64,000 nt of DNA, taken from NCBI GenBank assembly GCA_033782935.1, contig JAWQEG010000717.1, positions 1,240,001 to 1,304,000 on the forward strand, in the 5' to 3' direction. This document shows, in pieces, positions 54,171-64,000 of the stretch (the first letter of the stretch is position 1; each line of letters begins with the position of its first letter). The notes under the pieces were generated by a model that was given only the letters and a program-made list of their open reading frames with translations, ran no database searches and had not been told where the DNA came from. A program made the position numbers and the translations under genes. The stretch comes from Petrolisthes cinctipes (taxonomy: Eukaryota; Arthropoda; Malacostraca; Decapoda; Porcellanidae).

Positions 54171-55993
54171 GTGACCAAAGTCAATATGTGTATGCATTTT
54201 CTGCACCCGTTTATATCCCAAATTCAACCTCAAAACACCCGAAAATTCGATATTTTTGGGTCCCAGAAGCGATCTGTACATGCCTCCTCAGTGCTAGAAT
54301 GTTTTCAAAATATAGGCTCAAAACATGCTAAAAATCGATATTTTAAGTGTCCAAAGTCGATATGTGCATGCATCTTCTGTACCCGTTTATATCTCAAATT
54401 CAGGCTCAAAACACCCGAAAATTCGATATTTTGGGGTCCCAGAAGTGACCTGTACTTGCCTACTCCGTGTTAGAGTATTTTCAAAATACAGGCCCAAAAC
54501 AAGCTCAAAATCGATATTTTAGGTGCCCAAAAGTCGATATGTTCATGCATCTTCTGTACCCGTTTATATCTCAAATTCAGGCTCAAAACACCCGAAAATT
54601 CGATATTTTGTTGTCCTAGAAGCGATCTGTACATCCCTACTCCTAGTTACAATGTTTTCAAGATACAGACCCAAAACATGCTCAAAATCGATATTTTGGG
54701 TGCCCAAAGTCGATATCCCAAATTCAACCTCAAAAACACCCGAAAATTCGATATTTTGGGGTCCCAGAAGCGATCTGTACAAGCCTACTCAGTGCTTGAA
54801 TGTTTTCAAAATATAGGCTCAAAACATGCTAAAAATCGATATTTTAAGTGTCCAAAGTAGATATCTCAATTTCAGGCCCAAAACACCCGAAAATTCGATA
54901 TTTTGGGGTCCCAGAAGCGATCTGTACATGCCTATTCAGTGCTAGAATATTTTCAAAATATAGGCCCAAAACATACTAAAAATCGATATTTTAGGTGCCC
55001 AAAGTCGATATCTCAAATTCAGGCCCAAAACACCCAAAAATTTGATATTTTGGGGTCCCAGAAGCGATCTGTACATGCCTACTCCGTGTTAGGGTATTTT
55101 CAATATACAGGCCCAAAACATACTGAAAATCGATCTTTTAGGTCCCAAAAGTCGATATGTGGATGCATCTTCTGTACCCGTTTATATCTCAAATTCAGGC
55201 TTAAAACGCCCAAAAATTCGATATTTTGGGGTCCCATAAGCGATCTGTACTTGCCTACTCCGTGTTAGAGTATTTTCAAAATACAGGCCCAAAACAAGCT
55301 GAAAATCGATATTTTAGGTGACCAAAGTCAATATGTGTATGCATTTTCTGCACTTGTTTATATCCCAAATTCAACCTCAAAACACCCGAAAATTCGATAT
55401 TTTTGGGTCCCAGAAGCGATCTGTACATGCCTCCTCAGTGCTAGAATGTTTTCAAAATATAGGCTCAAAACATGCTAAAAATCGATATTTTAAGTGTCCA
55501 AAGTCGATATGTGAATGCATCATCTGTACCCGTTTATATCTCAAAATCAGGCACAAAACACCCGAAAATTCGATATTTTGGGGTCCCAGAAGTGATCTGT
55601 ACATGCCTATTCAGTGCTAGAATATTTTCAAAATATAGGCCCAAAACATGCTAAAAATCGATATTTTAGGTGCCAAAAGTCGATATCTCAATTTCAGGGC
55701 CAAAACACCCAAAAATTTGATATTTTGGGGTCCCAGAAGCGATCTGTACATGCCTACTCCGTGTTAGGGTATTTTCAATATACAGGCCCAAAACATACTG
55801 AAAATCGATCTTTTAGGTGCCCAAAAGTCGATATGTGGATGGATCTTCTGTACCCGTTTATATCTCAAATTCAGGCTTAAAACACCCAAAAATTCGATAT
55901 TTTGGGGTCCCATAAGCGATCTGTACTTGCCTACTCCGTGTTAGAGTATTTTCAAAATACAGGCCCAAAACAAGCTGAAAATCGATATTTTAG
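54171..55993 (+). repeat. 11-monomer higher-order repeat, full copy (1,823 bp)
   Basis: This is a second full copy at an offset of 1,823 bp, with the same eleven monomers in the same order and almost the same bases. One difference noticed is GGTGCCCAAAG near 54,997 where the first copy has GGTGCTCAAAG. Confidence 0.92.
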
Positions 55994-57670
55994 GTGACCA
56001 AAGTCAATATGTGTATGCATTTTCTGCACCCGTTTATATCCCAAATTCAACCTCAAAACACCCGAAAATTCGATATTTTTGGGTCCCAGAAGCGATCTGT
56101 ACATGCCTCCTCAGTGCTAGAATGTTTTCAAAATATAGGCTCAAAACATGCTAAAAATCGATATTTTAAGTGTCCAAAGTCGATATGTGCATGCATCTTC
56201 TGTACCCGTTTATATCTCAAATTCAGGCTCAAAACACCCGAAAATTCGATATTTTGGGGTCCCAGAAGTGACCTGTACTTGCCTACTCCGTGTTTGAGTA
56301 TTTTCAAAATACAGGCCCAAAACAAGCTCAAAATCGATATTTTAGGTGCCCAAAAGTCGATATGTTCATGCATCTTCTGTACCCGTTTATATCTCAAATT
56401 CAGGCTCAAAACACCCGAAAATTCGATATTTTGTTGTCCTAGAAGCGATCTGTACATCCCTACTCCTAGTTACAATGTTTTCAAGATACAGACCCAAAAC
56501 ATGCTCAAAATCGATATTTTGGGTGCCCAAAGTCGATATCCCAAATTCAACCACAAAAACACCCGAAAATTCGATATTTTGGGGTCCCAGAAGCGATCTG
56601 TACAAGCCTACTCAGTGCTTGAATGTTTTCAAAATATAGGCTCAAAACATGCTAAAAATCGATATTTTAGGTGCCCAAAGTCGATATCTCAAATTCAGGC
56701 CCAAAACACCCAAAAATTTGATATTTTGGGGTCCCAGAAGCGATCTGTACATGCCTACTCCGTGTTAGGGTATTTTCAATATACAGGCCCAAAACATACT
56801 GAAAATCGATCTTTTAGGTGCCCAAAAGTCGATATGTGGATGGATCTTCTGTACCCGTTTATATCTCAAATTCAGGCTTAAAACGCCCAAAAATTCGATA
56901 TTTTGGGGTCCCATAAGCGATCTGTACTTGCCTACTCCGTGTTAGAGTATTTTCAAAATACAGGCCCAAAACAAGCTGAAAATCGATATTTTAGGTGACC
57001 AAAGTCAATATGTGTATGCATTTTCTGCACTTGTTTATATCCCAAATTCAACCTCAAAACACCCGAAAATTCGATATTTTTGGGTCCCAGAAGCGATCTG
57101 TACATGCCTCCTCAGTGCTAGAATGTTTTCAAAATATAGGCTCAAAACATGCTAAAAATCGATATTTTAAGTGTCCAAAGTCGATATGTGAATGCATCAT
57201 CTGTACCCGTTTATATCTCAAAATCAGGCACAAAACACCCGAAAATTCGATATTTTGGGGTCCCAGAAGTGATCTGTACATGCCTATTCAGTGCTAGAAT
57301 ATTTTCAAAATATAGGCCCAAAACATGCTAAAAATCGATATTTTAGGTGCCAAAAGTCGATATCTCAATTTCAGGGCCAAAACACCCAAAAATTTGATAT
57401 TTTGGGGTCCCAGAAGCGATCTGTACATGCCTACTCCGTGTTAGGGTATTTTCAATATACAGGCCCAAAACATACTGAAAATCGATCTTTTAGGTGCCCA
57501 AAAGTCGATATGTGGATGGATCTTCTGTACCCGTTTATATCTCAAATTCAGGCTTAAAACACCCAAAAATTCGATATTTTGGGGTCCCATAAGCGATCTG
57601 TACTTGCCTACTCCGTGTTAGAGTATTTTCAAAATACAGGCCCAAAACAAGCTGAAAATCGATATTTTAG
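55994..57670 (+). repeat. 10-monomer variant of the higher-order repeat (1,677 bp)
   Basis: Monomer 4 is followed directly by monomer 6, so monomer 5 (AGTAGATATCTC, 146 bp) is missing. The seventh monomer is a hybrid: it starts like monomer 11 (GTGGATGGATC) and ends like monomer 7 (CTTAAAACGCCC). It shares the private change GTGTTTGAGTATT (56,291) with the following copy (57,968), so these two are the most closely related pair. Confidence 0.9.
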
Positions 57671-58671
57671 GTGACCAAAGTCAATATGTGTATGCATTTT
57701 CTGCACCCGTTTATATCCCAAATTCAACCTCAAAACACCCGAAAATTCGATATTTTTGGGTCCCAGAAGCGATCTGTACATGCCTCCTCAGTGCTAGAAT
57801 GTTTTCAAAATATAGGCTCAAAACATGCTAAAAATCGATATTTTAAGTGTCCAAAGTCGATATGTGCATGCATCTTCTGTACCCGTTTATATCTCAAATT
57901 CAGGCTCAAAACACCCGAAAATTCGATATTTTGGGGTCCCAGAAGTGACCTGTACTTGCCTACTCCGTGTTTGAGTATTTTCAAAATACAGGCCCAAAAC
58001 AAGCTCAAAATCGATATTTTAGGTGCCCAAAAGTCGATATGTTCATGCATCTTCTGTACCCGTTTATATCTCAAATTCAGGCTCAAAACACCCGAAAATT
58101 CGATATTTTGTTGTCCTAGAAGCGATCTGTACATCCCTACTCCTAGTTACAATGTTTTCAAGATACAGACCCAAAACATGCTCAAAATCGATATTTTGGG
58201 TGCCCAAAGTCGATATCCCAAATTCAACCACAAAAACACCCGAAAATTCGATATTTTGGGGTCCCAGAAGCGATCTGTACAAGCCTACTCAGTGCTTGAA
58301 TGTTTTCAAAATATAGGCTCAAAACATGCTAAAAATCGATATTTTAGGTGCCCAAAGTCGATATCTCAAATTCAGGCCCAAAACACCCAAAAATTTGATA
58401 TTTTGGGGTCCCAGAAGCGATCTGTACATGCCTACTCCGTGTTAGGGTATTTTCAATATACAGGCCCAAAACATACTGAAAATCGATCTTTTAGGTGCCC
58501 AAAAGTCGATATGTGGATGGATCTTCTGTACCCGTTTATATCTCAAATTCAGGCTTAAAACACCCAAAAATTCGATATTTTGGGGTCCCATAAGCGATCT
58601 GTACTTGCCTACTCCGTGTTAGAGTATTTTCAAAATACAGGCCCAAAACAAGCTGAAAATCGATATTTTAG
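57671..58671 (+). repeat. 6-monomer remnant of the higher-order repeat (1,001 bp)
   Basis: It matches the previous copy at an offset of 1,677 bp, but after 1,001 bp it returns to monomer 1 of the next unit instead of entering monomer 8. The 676-bp tetramer 8-11 and monomer 5 are both absent. Exchange between the homologous monomers 7 and 11 would produce this. Confidence 0.9.
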
Positions 58672-60494
58672 GTGACCAAAGTCAATATGTGTATGCATTT
58701 TCTGCACCCGTTTATATCCCAAATTCAACCTCAAAACACCCGAAAATTCGATATTTTTGGGTCCCAGAAGCGATCTGTACATGCCTCCTCAGTGCTAGAA
58801 TGTTTTCAAAATATAGGCTCAAAACATGCTAAAAATCGATATTTTAAGTGTCCAAAGTCGATATGTGCATGCTTCTTCTGTACCCGTTTATATCTCAAAT
58901 TCAGGCTCAAAACACCCGAAAATTCGATATTTTGGGGTCCCAGAAGTGACCTGTACTTGCCTACTCCGTGTTAGAGTATTTTCAAAATACAGGCCCAAAA
59001 CAAGCTCAAAATCGATATTTTAGGTGCCCAAAAGTCGATATGTTCATGCATCTTCTGTACCCGTTTATATCTCAAATTCAGGCTCAAAACACCCGAAAAT
59101 TCGATATTTTGTTGTCCTAGAAGCGATCTGTACATCCCTACTCCTAGTTACAATGTTTTCAAGATACAGACCCAAAACATGCTCAAAATCGATATTTTGG
59201 GTGCCCAAAGTCGATATCCCAAATTCAACCTCAAAAACACCCGAAAATTCGATATTTTGGGGTCCCAGAAGCGATCTGTACAAGCCTACTCAGTGCTTGA
59301 ATGTTTTCAAAATATAGGCTCAAAAAATGCTAAAAATCGATATTTTAAGTGTCCAAAGTAGATATCTCAATTTCCGGCCCAAAACACCCGAAAATTCGAT
59401 ATTTTGGGGTCCCAGAAGCGATCTGTACATGCCTATTCAGTGCTAGAATATTTTCAAAATATTGGCCCAAAACATACTAAAAATCGATATTTTAGGTGCC
59501 CAAAGTCGATATCTCAAATTCAGGCCCAAAACACCCAAAAATTTGATATTTTGGGGTCCCAGAAGCGATCTGTACATGCCTACTCCGTGTTAGGGTATTT
59601 TCAATATACAGGCCCAAAACATACTGAAAATCGATCTTTTAGGTCCCAAAAGTCGATATGTGGATGCATCTTCTGTACCCGTTTATATCTCAAATTCAGG
59701 CTTAAAACACCCAAAAATTCGATATTTTGGGGTCCCATAAGCGATCTGTACTTGCCTACTCCGTGTTAGAGTATTTTCAAAATACAGGCCCAAAACAAGC
59801 TGAAAATCGATATTTTAGGTGACCAAAGTCAATATGTGTATGCATTTTCTGCACTTGTTTATATCCCAAATTCAACCTCAAAACACCCGAAAATTCGATA
59901 TTTTTGGGTCCCAGAAGCGATCTGTACATGCCTCCTCAGTGCTAGAATGTTTTCAAAATATAGGCTCAAAACATGCTAAAAATCGATATTTTAAGTGTCC
60001 AAAGTCGATATGTGAATGCATCATCTGTACCCGTTTATATCTCAAAATCAGGCACAAAACACCCGAAAATTCGATATTTTGGGGTCCCAGAAGTGATCTG
60101 TACATGCCTATTCAGTGCTAGAATATTTTCAAAATATAGGCCCAAAACATGCTAAAAATCGATATTTTAGGTGCCAAAAGTCGATATCTCAATTTCAGGC
60201 CCAAAACACCCAAAAATTTGATATTTTGGGGTCCCAGAAGCGATCTGTACATGCCTACTCCGTGTTAGGGTATTTTCAATATACAGGCCCAAAACATACT
60301 GAAAATCGATCTTTTAGGTGCCCAAAAGTCGATATGTGGATGCATCTTCTGTACCCGTTTATATCTCAAATTCAGGCTTAAAACACCCAAAAATTCGATA
60401 TTTTGGGGTCCCATAAGCGATCTGTACTTGCCTACTCCGTGTTAGAGTATTTTCAAAATACAGGCCCAAAACAAGCTGAAAATCGATATTTTAG
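58672..60494 (+). repeat. 11-monomer higher-order repeat, full copy (1,823 bp)
   Basis: The full order is restored, including monomer 5 (near 59,353, here with CAATTTCCGGCCC) and monomer 8 (59,819). Private changes include CATGCTTCTTCTG near 58,870 and CAAAAAATGC near 59,321. Monomer 7 reads GTGGATGCATC and then CTTAAAACACCC, another hybrid between 7 and 11. Confidence 0.92.
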
Positions 60495-61186
60495 GTGACC
60501 AAAGTCAATATGTGTATGCATTTTCTGCACCCGTTTATATCCCAAATTCAACCTCAAAACACCCGAAAATTCGATATTTTTGGGTCCCAGAAGCGATCTG
60601 TACATGCCTCCTCAGTGCTAGAATGTTTTCAAAATATAGGCTCAAAACATGCTAAAAATCGATATTTTAAGTGTCCAAAGTCGATATGTGCATGCATCTT
60701 CTGTACCCGTTTATATCTCAAATTCAGGCTCAAAACACCCGAAAATTCGATATTTTGGGGTCCCAGAAGTGACCTGTACTTGCCTACTCCGTGTTAGAGT
60801 ATTTTCAAAATACAGGCCCAAAACAAGCTCAAAATCGATATTTTAGGTGCCCAAAAGTCGATATGTTCATGCATCTTCTGTACCCGTTTATATCTCAAAT
60901 TCAGGCTCAAAACACCCGAAAATTCGATATTTTGTTGTCCTAGAAGCGATCTGTACATCCCTACTCCTAGTTACAATGTTTTCAAGATACAGACCCAAAA
61001 CATGCTCAAAATCGATATTTTGGGTGCCCAAAGTCGATATCCCAAATTCAACCTCAAAAACACCCGAAAATTCGATATTTTGGGGTCCCAGAAGCGATCT
61101 GTACAAGCCTACTCAGTGCTTGAATGTTTTCAAAATATAGGCTCAAAACATGCTAAAAATCGATATTTTAAGTGTCCAAAGTAGAT
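60495..61186 (+). repeat. Truncated last higher-order repeat copy
   Basis: Monomers 1-4 are present. Monomer 5 begins (GTCCAAAGTAGATA) but passes at about 61,186 into ATGTGCATGCATCATCTG, an L monomer of another type. The domain ends at the same monomer position as the 29-bp S deletion, suggesting this site is a recurrent breakpoint. Confidence 0.85.
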
Positions 61187-63565
61187 AATGTGCATGCATC
61201 ATCTGTACCCGTTTATATCTCAAATTCAGGCTCAAAACACCCGAAAATTTGATATTTTGGGGTCCCAGAAGTGATCTGTACATGCCTACATAGTGCTAGA
61301 ATGTTTTCAAAATATAGGCCCAAAACATGCTAAAAATCGATGTTTTAGGTGCCCAAAGTCGATATCTCAAATTCAGGCCCAAAACACCCGAAAATTCGAT
61401 ATTTTGGGGTCCCAGAAGCGAACTGTACATGCCTACTCCGTGTTAGAGTATTTTCAAAATACAGGCCCAAAACATACTGAAAATCGATCTTTTAGGTGCC
61501 CAAAAGTCGATATGTGAATGCATCTTCTGTACCCGTTTATATCTCAAATTCAGGCTCCAAACACCCGAAAATTCGATATTTTGGGGTCCCAGAAGCGATC
61601 TGTACATGCCTACTCAGATGCAGGTCAAAAACATGCTAAAAATCGACATTTTAGGTGACCAAAGTCAACATGTGTATGCATCTTCTGCACTCGTTTATAT
61701 CTCAAATTCAACCTCAAAACACCCGAAAATTCGATAATTTTGGGTCCCAGAAGCGATATGTACATGTCTACTCAGTGCTAGAATGTTTTTAAAACATAGG
61801 CTCAAAACATGCTAAAAATCGATATTTTAAGTGTCCAAAGTCGATATGTGCATGCATCATCTGTACCCGTTTATATCTCAAATTCAGGCTCAAAACACCC
61901 GAAAATTCGATATTTTTGGGTCCCAGAAGCGATCTGTACATGCCTACTCCCTGTTAGAGTATTTTCAAAATACAGGCCCAAAACATGCTGAAAATCGATA
62001 TTTTAGGTGCCCAAATTCAATATGTGCATGTATCTTCTGTACCCGTTTATGTCACAAATTCAGGCACAAAACTCCCGAAAATTCGATATTTTGGGGTCCC
62101 AGAAGCAAACTGTACATGCCTACTCCTAGTTAGAGTATTTTTTAAAAACAGGCCCAAAACATGCTGAAAATCGATATTTTAGGTGCCCAAAGTCAATATG
62201 TGCATGCATCTTCTGTACCCGTTTATATCTCAAATTCAGGCTCAAAACACCAGAAAATTCGATAGTTTGGGGTCCCAGAAGTGATCTGTACTTAGTGCTA
62301 GAATATTTTCAAAATATAGGCCCAAAACATGCTAAAAATCGATATTTTAGGTGCCCAAAGTCCATATCTCTAATTCAGGCCCAAAACACTCGAAAATTCG
62401 ATATTTTGAGGTCCCAGAAGCGAACTGTACATGCCTACTCTGTGTTAGAGTATTTTCAAAATACAGGCCCAAAACATACTGAAAATCGATCTTTTAGGTG
62501 CCCAAAATTCGATATGTGCATGCATCTAGAATATTTTCAAAATATAGGCCCAAAACATGCTAAAAATCGATATTTTAGGTGCCCAAAGTCCATATCTCAA
62601 ATTCAGTCTCCAAACACCCGAAAATTCGATATTTTGGGGTCCCAGAAGCGATCTGTACATGCCTACTCAGATGCAGGCCCAAAACATGCTGAAAATCGAT
62701 ATTTTAGGTGCCCAAAGTCAACATGTGAATGCGTATTCTGCACTCGATTATCTCTCAAATTCAACCTCAAAACACCCGAAAATTCGATAATTTTGGGTCC
62801 CAAAAGCAATCTGTACATGTCTAGTCAGTGCTAGAATGTTTTCAAAATATAGGCTCAAAACATGCTAAAAATCGATATTTTAAGTGTCCAAAGTCGATAT
62901 GTGCATGCATCTTCTGTACCCGTTTATATCTCAAATTCAGGCTCAAAACACCCGAAAATTCGATAATTTGGGGTCCTAGAAGAGATCTGTACTTGCCTAC
63001 TCAGTGCTAGAATATTTTCAAAATATCGGCCCAAAACATGCTAAAAATCGATATTTTAGGTGCACAAAGTCGATATCTCAAATTCAGGCCCAAAACACCC
63101 GAAAATTCGATATTTTGGGGTCCCATAAGCGAACTGTACATACCTACTCCGTGTTAGAGTATTTTCAAAATACAGGCCCAAAATATACTGAAAATTGTTC
63201 TTTTAGGTGCCCAAAAGTCGATATGTGCATGCATCTTCTGTACCCGTTTATATCTCAAATTCAGGCTCAAAACACCCGAAAATTCTATATTTTGGGGTCC
63301 CAGAAGCGATCTGTACATGCCTACTCAGATGCAGGCCCAAAACATGCTGAAAATCGATATTTTATGTGCCCAAAGTCAACATGTGTATGCATCTTCTGCA
63401 CTTGTTTATATCTCAAATTCAACCTCAAAACACCCGAAATTTCGATAATTTTGGGTCCCAGAAGCGATCTGTACATGTCTAGTCAGTGCTGGAATGTTTT
63501 CAAAATATAGGCTCACAACATGCTAAAAATCGATATTTTAAGTGTCCAAAGTCGATATGTGCATG
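61187..63565 (+). repeat. Diverged right edge of the array
   Basis: L and S monomers are mixed with three M monomers carrying CAGATGCAGG (near 61,616, 62,668 and 63,329). Each is followed by AAAGTCAACATGTG and GATAATTTTGGGTCCC. These three groups recur at about 1,052 and 661 bp and look like decayed higher-order copies. Also present is an 8-bp deletion (CTGTACTTAGTGC near 62,287). Divergence at an array edge is usual for satellites. Confidence 0.75.
62481..62561 (+). repeat. 81-bp half-size monomer
   Basis: GTGCATGCATCT passes straight into AGAATATTTTCAAAATAT, omitting 96 bp of an L monomer. The junction joins the first 88-bp half to nearly the matching place of the second half, with CT shared at the break. 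The product is close to a single ancestral 88-bp unit. Confidence 0.75.
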
Positions 63566-63570
63566 TGTTG
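63561..63570. other. Array boundary: satellite to non-satellite junction
   Basis: The last satellite bases are GATATGTGCATG. A complete monomer would continue CATCATCTG or CATCTTCTG, but the sequence goes on as TGTTGGTGGG, with no satellite similarity afterwards. If this is an LTR element insertion, GCATG (63,561-63,565) would be the 5-bp target site. Its second copy would lie beyond the window. Confidence 0.85.
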
Positions 63571-63591
63571 GTGGGTGGTGTAGCCACCAAC
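63567..63591. repeat. Inverted repeat at the flank's first bases
   Basis: GTTGGTGG (63,567-63,574) and CCACCAAC (63,584-63,591) are perfect 8-bp inverted arms around a 9-base loop. A second small dyad, CAACT-ATA-AGTTG, follows at 63,588-63,600. Short inverted motifs next to the terminal TG are common in LTRs but not diagnostic. Confidence 0.7.
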
Positions 63592-63678
63592 TATAAGTTG
63601 TGCTGCTACCTAAAGAAGGCTCCTGTGCAAGGGCCACTGGCAGGGTTTCTCCACTACACTTCTCAGCCTCAGGAGCTT

Positions 63679-63736
63679 GTGTCTATAACTCTCTTTAAGA
63701 AGTGTTAGTGTCTATAACCCTCTTTAAGAAGTGCTC
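63679..63736 (+). repeat. 29-bp tandem direct repeat, two copies
   Basis: GTGTCTATAACTCTCTTTAA begins at 63,679 and GTGTCTATAACCCTCTTTAA at 63,708, each continuing GAAGTG. The copies differ at three positions. Short tandem repeats of this kind are frequent in U3 regions of plant LTRs, which agrees weakly with the mobile-element reading. Confidence 0.85.
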
Positions 63737-64000
63737 AAGGAAGAGAGAGATGTTGTGAATAGTTCCTTATGATTTAATGTCAAATTTTAGTTATCACTAT
63801 ATACAATTCTCTGCGTACTTGATGTTAACAAAGCTAAGAGTATTTGGTTATGGTATTAAATGTATAATACATATGATGTATACATGAAATTTTGCAAGAG
63901 TATGCAGACAATGATTTTACACAAAATGGCAAAGAGAATATGCTGAAAGAAATTGCATAGGCTATCTGCATGAAGGAATGTAATGGTAAATGAATCACAA

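Larger units (their letters stand above)
1..63565 (+). repeat. Satellite DNA array of 176/147-bp monomers, one orientation
   Basis: The whole interval is built from one monomer family repeated head to tail. Landmarks recurring in nearly every monomer are AATCGATATTTTAGGTG, AAAATTCGATATTTTGGGG, CAGAAGCGATCTGTACATGC and ATATTTTCAAAATAT. I saw no inverted monomer and no interrupting unrelated sequence. The left end lies outside the window and the right end is sharp. Composition is strongly A/T-rich. Identity between monomers is highest in 17.6-40 kb and 51.5-61.2 kb and lower towards both edges of the window. Such arrays are usually centromeric, pericentromeric or subtelomeric heterochromatin; the sequence alone does not tell which. 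I do not recognise the family by name. Confidence 0.98.
63566..64000. mobile_element. Non-satellite flank, possibly the start of an LTR retrotransposon
   Basis: The segment starts TGTTGG, as many plant Ty1/Copia LTRs do, directly abutting the middle of a satellite monomer. It has richer base composition at first (GAAGGCTCCTGTGCAAGGGC) and is A/T-rich after 63,750. A TATATA string lies at 63,798-63,803. I see no coding region, primer-binding site or LTR end in the 435 bp available. The alternative is ordinary flanking genomic DNA or another repeat. No convincing open frame exists; the one at 63,520-63,708 runs out of the satellite. Confidence 0.4.

Noticed and set aside
55994..56881. 295-codon open frame (copy at 57,671-58,558) as a protein-coding gene
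   Set aside because: It begins at a GTG inside a monomer and is wholly made of satellite monomers; its sequence shifts frame at each 176-bp unit, has no recognisable domain, and overlaps open frames on the other strand and in other frames.
62295..62834. 179-codon open frame near the array edge
   Set aside because: It is composed entirely of diverged monomers including the 81-bp one, with no start context, introns or domain to support expression.
1..63565. CRISPR array
   Set aside because: Repeats are directly abutting whole monomers with no unique spacers, units are 147-176 bp, and there are no cas genes.
1..63565. rDNA spacer or telomere repeat array
   Set aside because: No rRNA gene sequence and no TTTAGGG-like short telomere repeats are present; the unit and its higher-order structure fit a satellite.
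63520..63708. Open frame crossing from satellite into the flank
   Set aside because: It starts in the satellite and ends by chance in the 29-bp repeat; no similarity that I can recognise and a mixed origin.
63798..63803. TATATA as a promoter
   Set aside because: A single A/T string in an A/T-rich flank, with no transcript start or gene to support it. Mentioned only as compatible with an LTR.

Overview
This window is essentially one block of tandem satellite DNA. Bases 1 to about 63,565 are a head-to-tail array of one A/T-rich monomer family, all in the same orientation, roughly 380 monomers by estimate. The array runs off the left edge. At about 63,565 it stops abruptly, and the last 435 bp are non-satellite DNA whose first bases (TGTTGG) resemble the start of an LTR retrotransposon. 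I see no protein-coding gene, tRNA, rRNA or CRISPR array. The many open frames are by-products of the repeat. The sequence suggests a nuclear genome, most likely a plant: monomers of 147 and 176 bp, higher-order repeats and a Copia-like LTR start are typical of plant centromeric or pericentromeric satellites. I do not recognise the family, so species and centromere function remain inference.

Monomer types: the long form (L) is 176 bp. The short form (S) is exactly 147 bp and equals L minus 29 bp removed between two ATAT repeats. A third form (M, about 158 bp) lacks 18 bp elsewhere, and rarer forms of about 133 and 81 bp also occur. The 176-bp monomer is itself an old dimer: its two 88-bp halves align without gaps at about 68% identity. 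L monomers fall into subtypes marked by the bases after the conserved A/T block (GACC, GTCC, GCCC). These recur in a preferred order, L(GACC)-L(GTCC)-S-L(GTGG), which makes a tetramer of about 676 bp.

Layout: 1-13.9 kb is diverged array with most M monomers, two 133-bp monomers and small local duplications (352, 528, 1,001 and 1,655 bp). 13.9-17.6 kb is mixed L/S array. 17.6-25.8 kb is a near-perfect tandem duplication of a 4,083-bp, 24-monomer block. 26.6-40.2 kb is a near-perfect tandem duplication of a 6,753-bp, 41-monomer block. 40.2-46 kb is a mosaic of shorter re-duplicated pieces of that block (offsets 2,320, 2,964, 1,320 bp). 46-51.5 kb is diverged mixed array. 51.5-61.2 kb is the most regular part, a higher-order repeat of 11 monomers (1,823 bp) with internally deleted copies of 1,677 and 1,001 bp. 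61.2-63.6 kb is diverged array with M monomers again. 63.57-64.0 kb is the flank.

How it works together: nothing here is a pathway. The visible history is dimerisation of an 88-bp unit, short deletions at microhomologies giving S, M and rarer forms, fixation of a tetramer order, then repeated unequal exchange at scales from one monomer to 6.75 kb. The similarity in length of S to a nucleosome core, and A/T tracts spaced roughly every 10 bp, suggest but do not prove a role in nucleosome arrangement.
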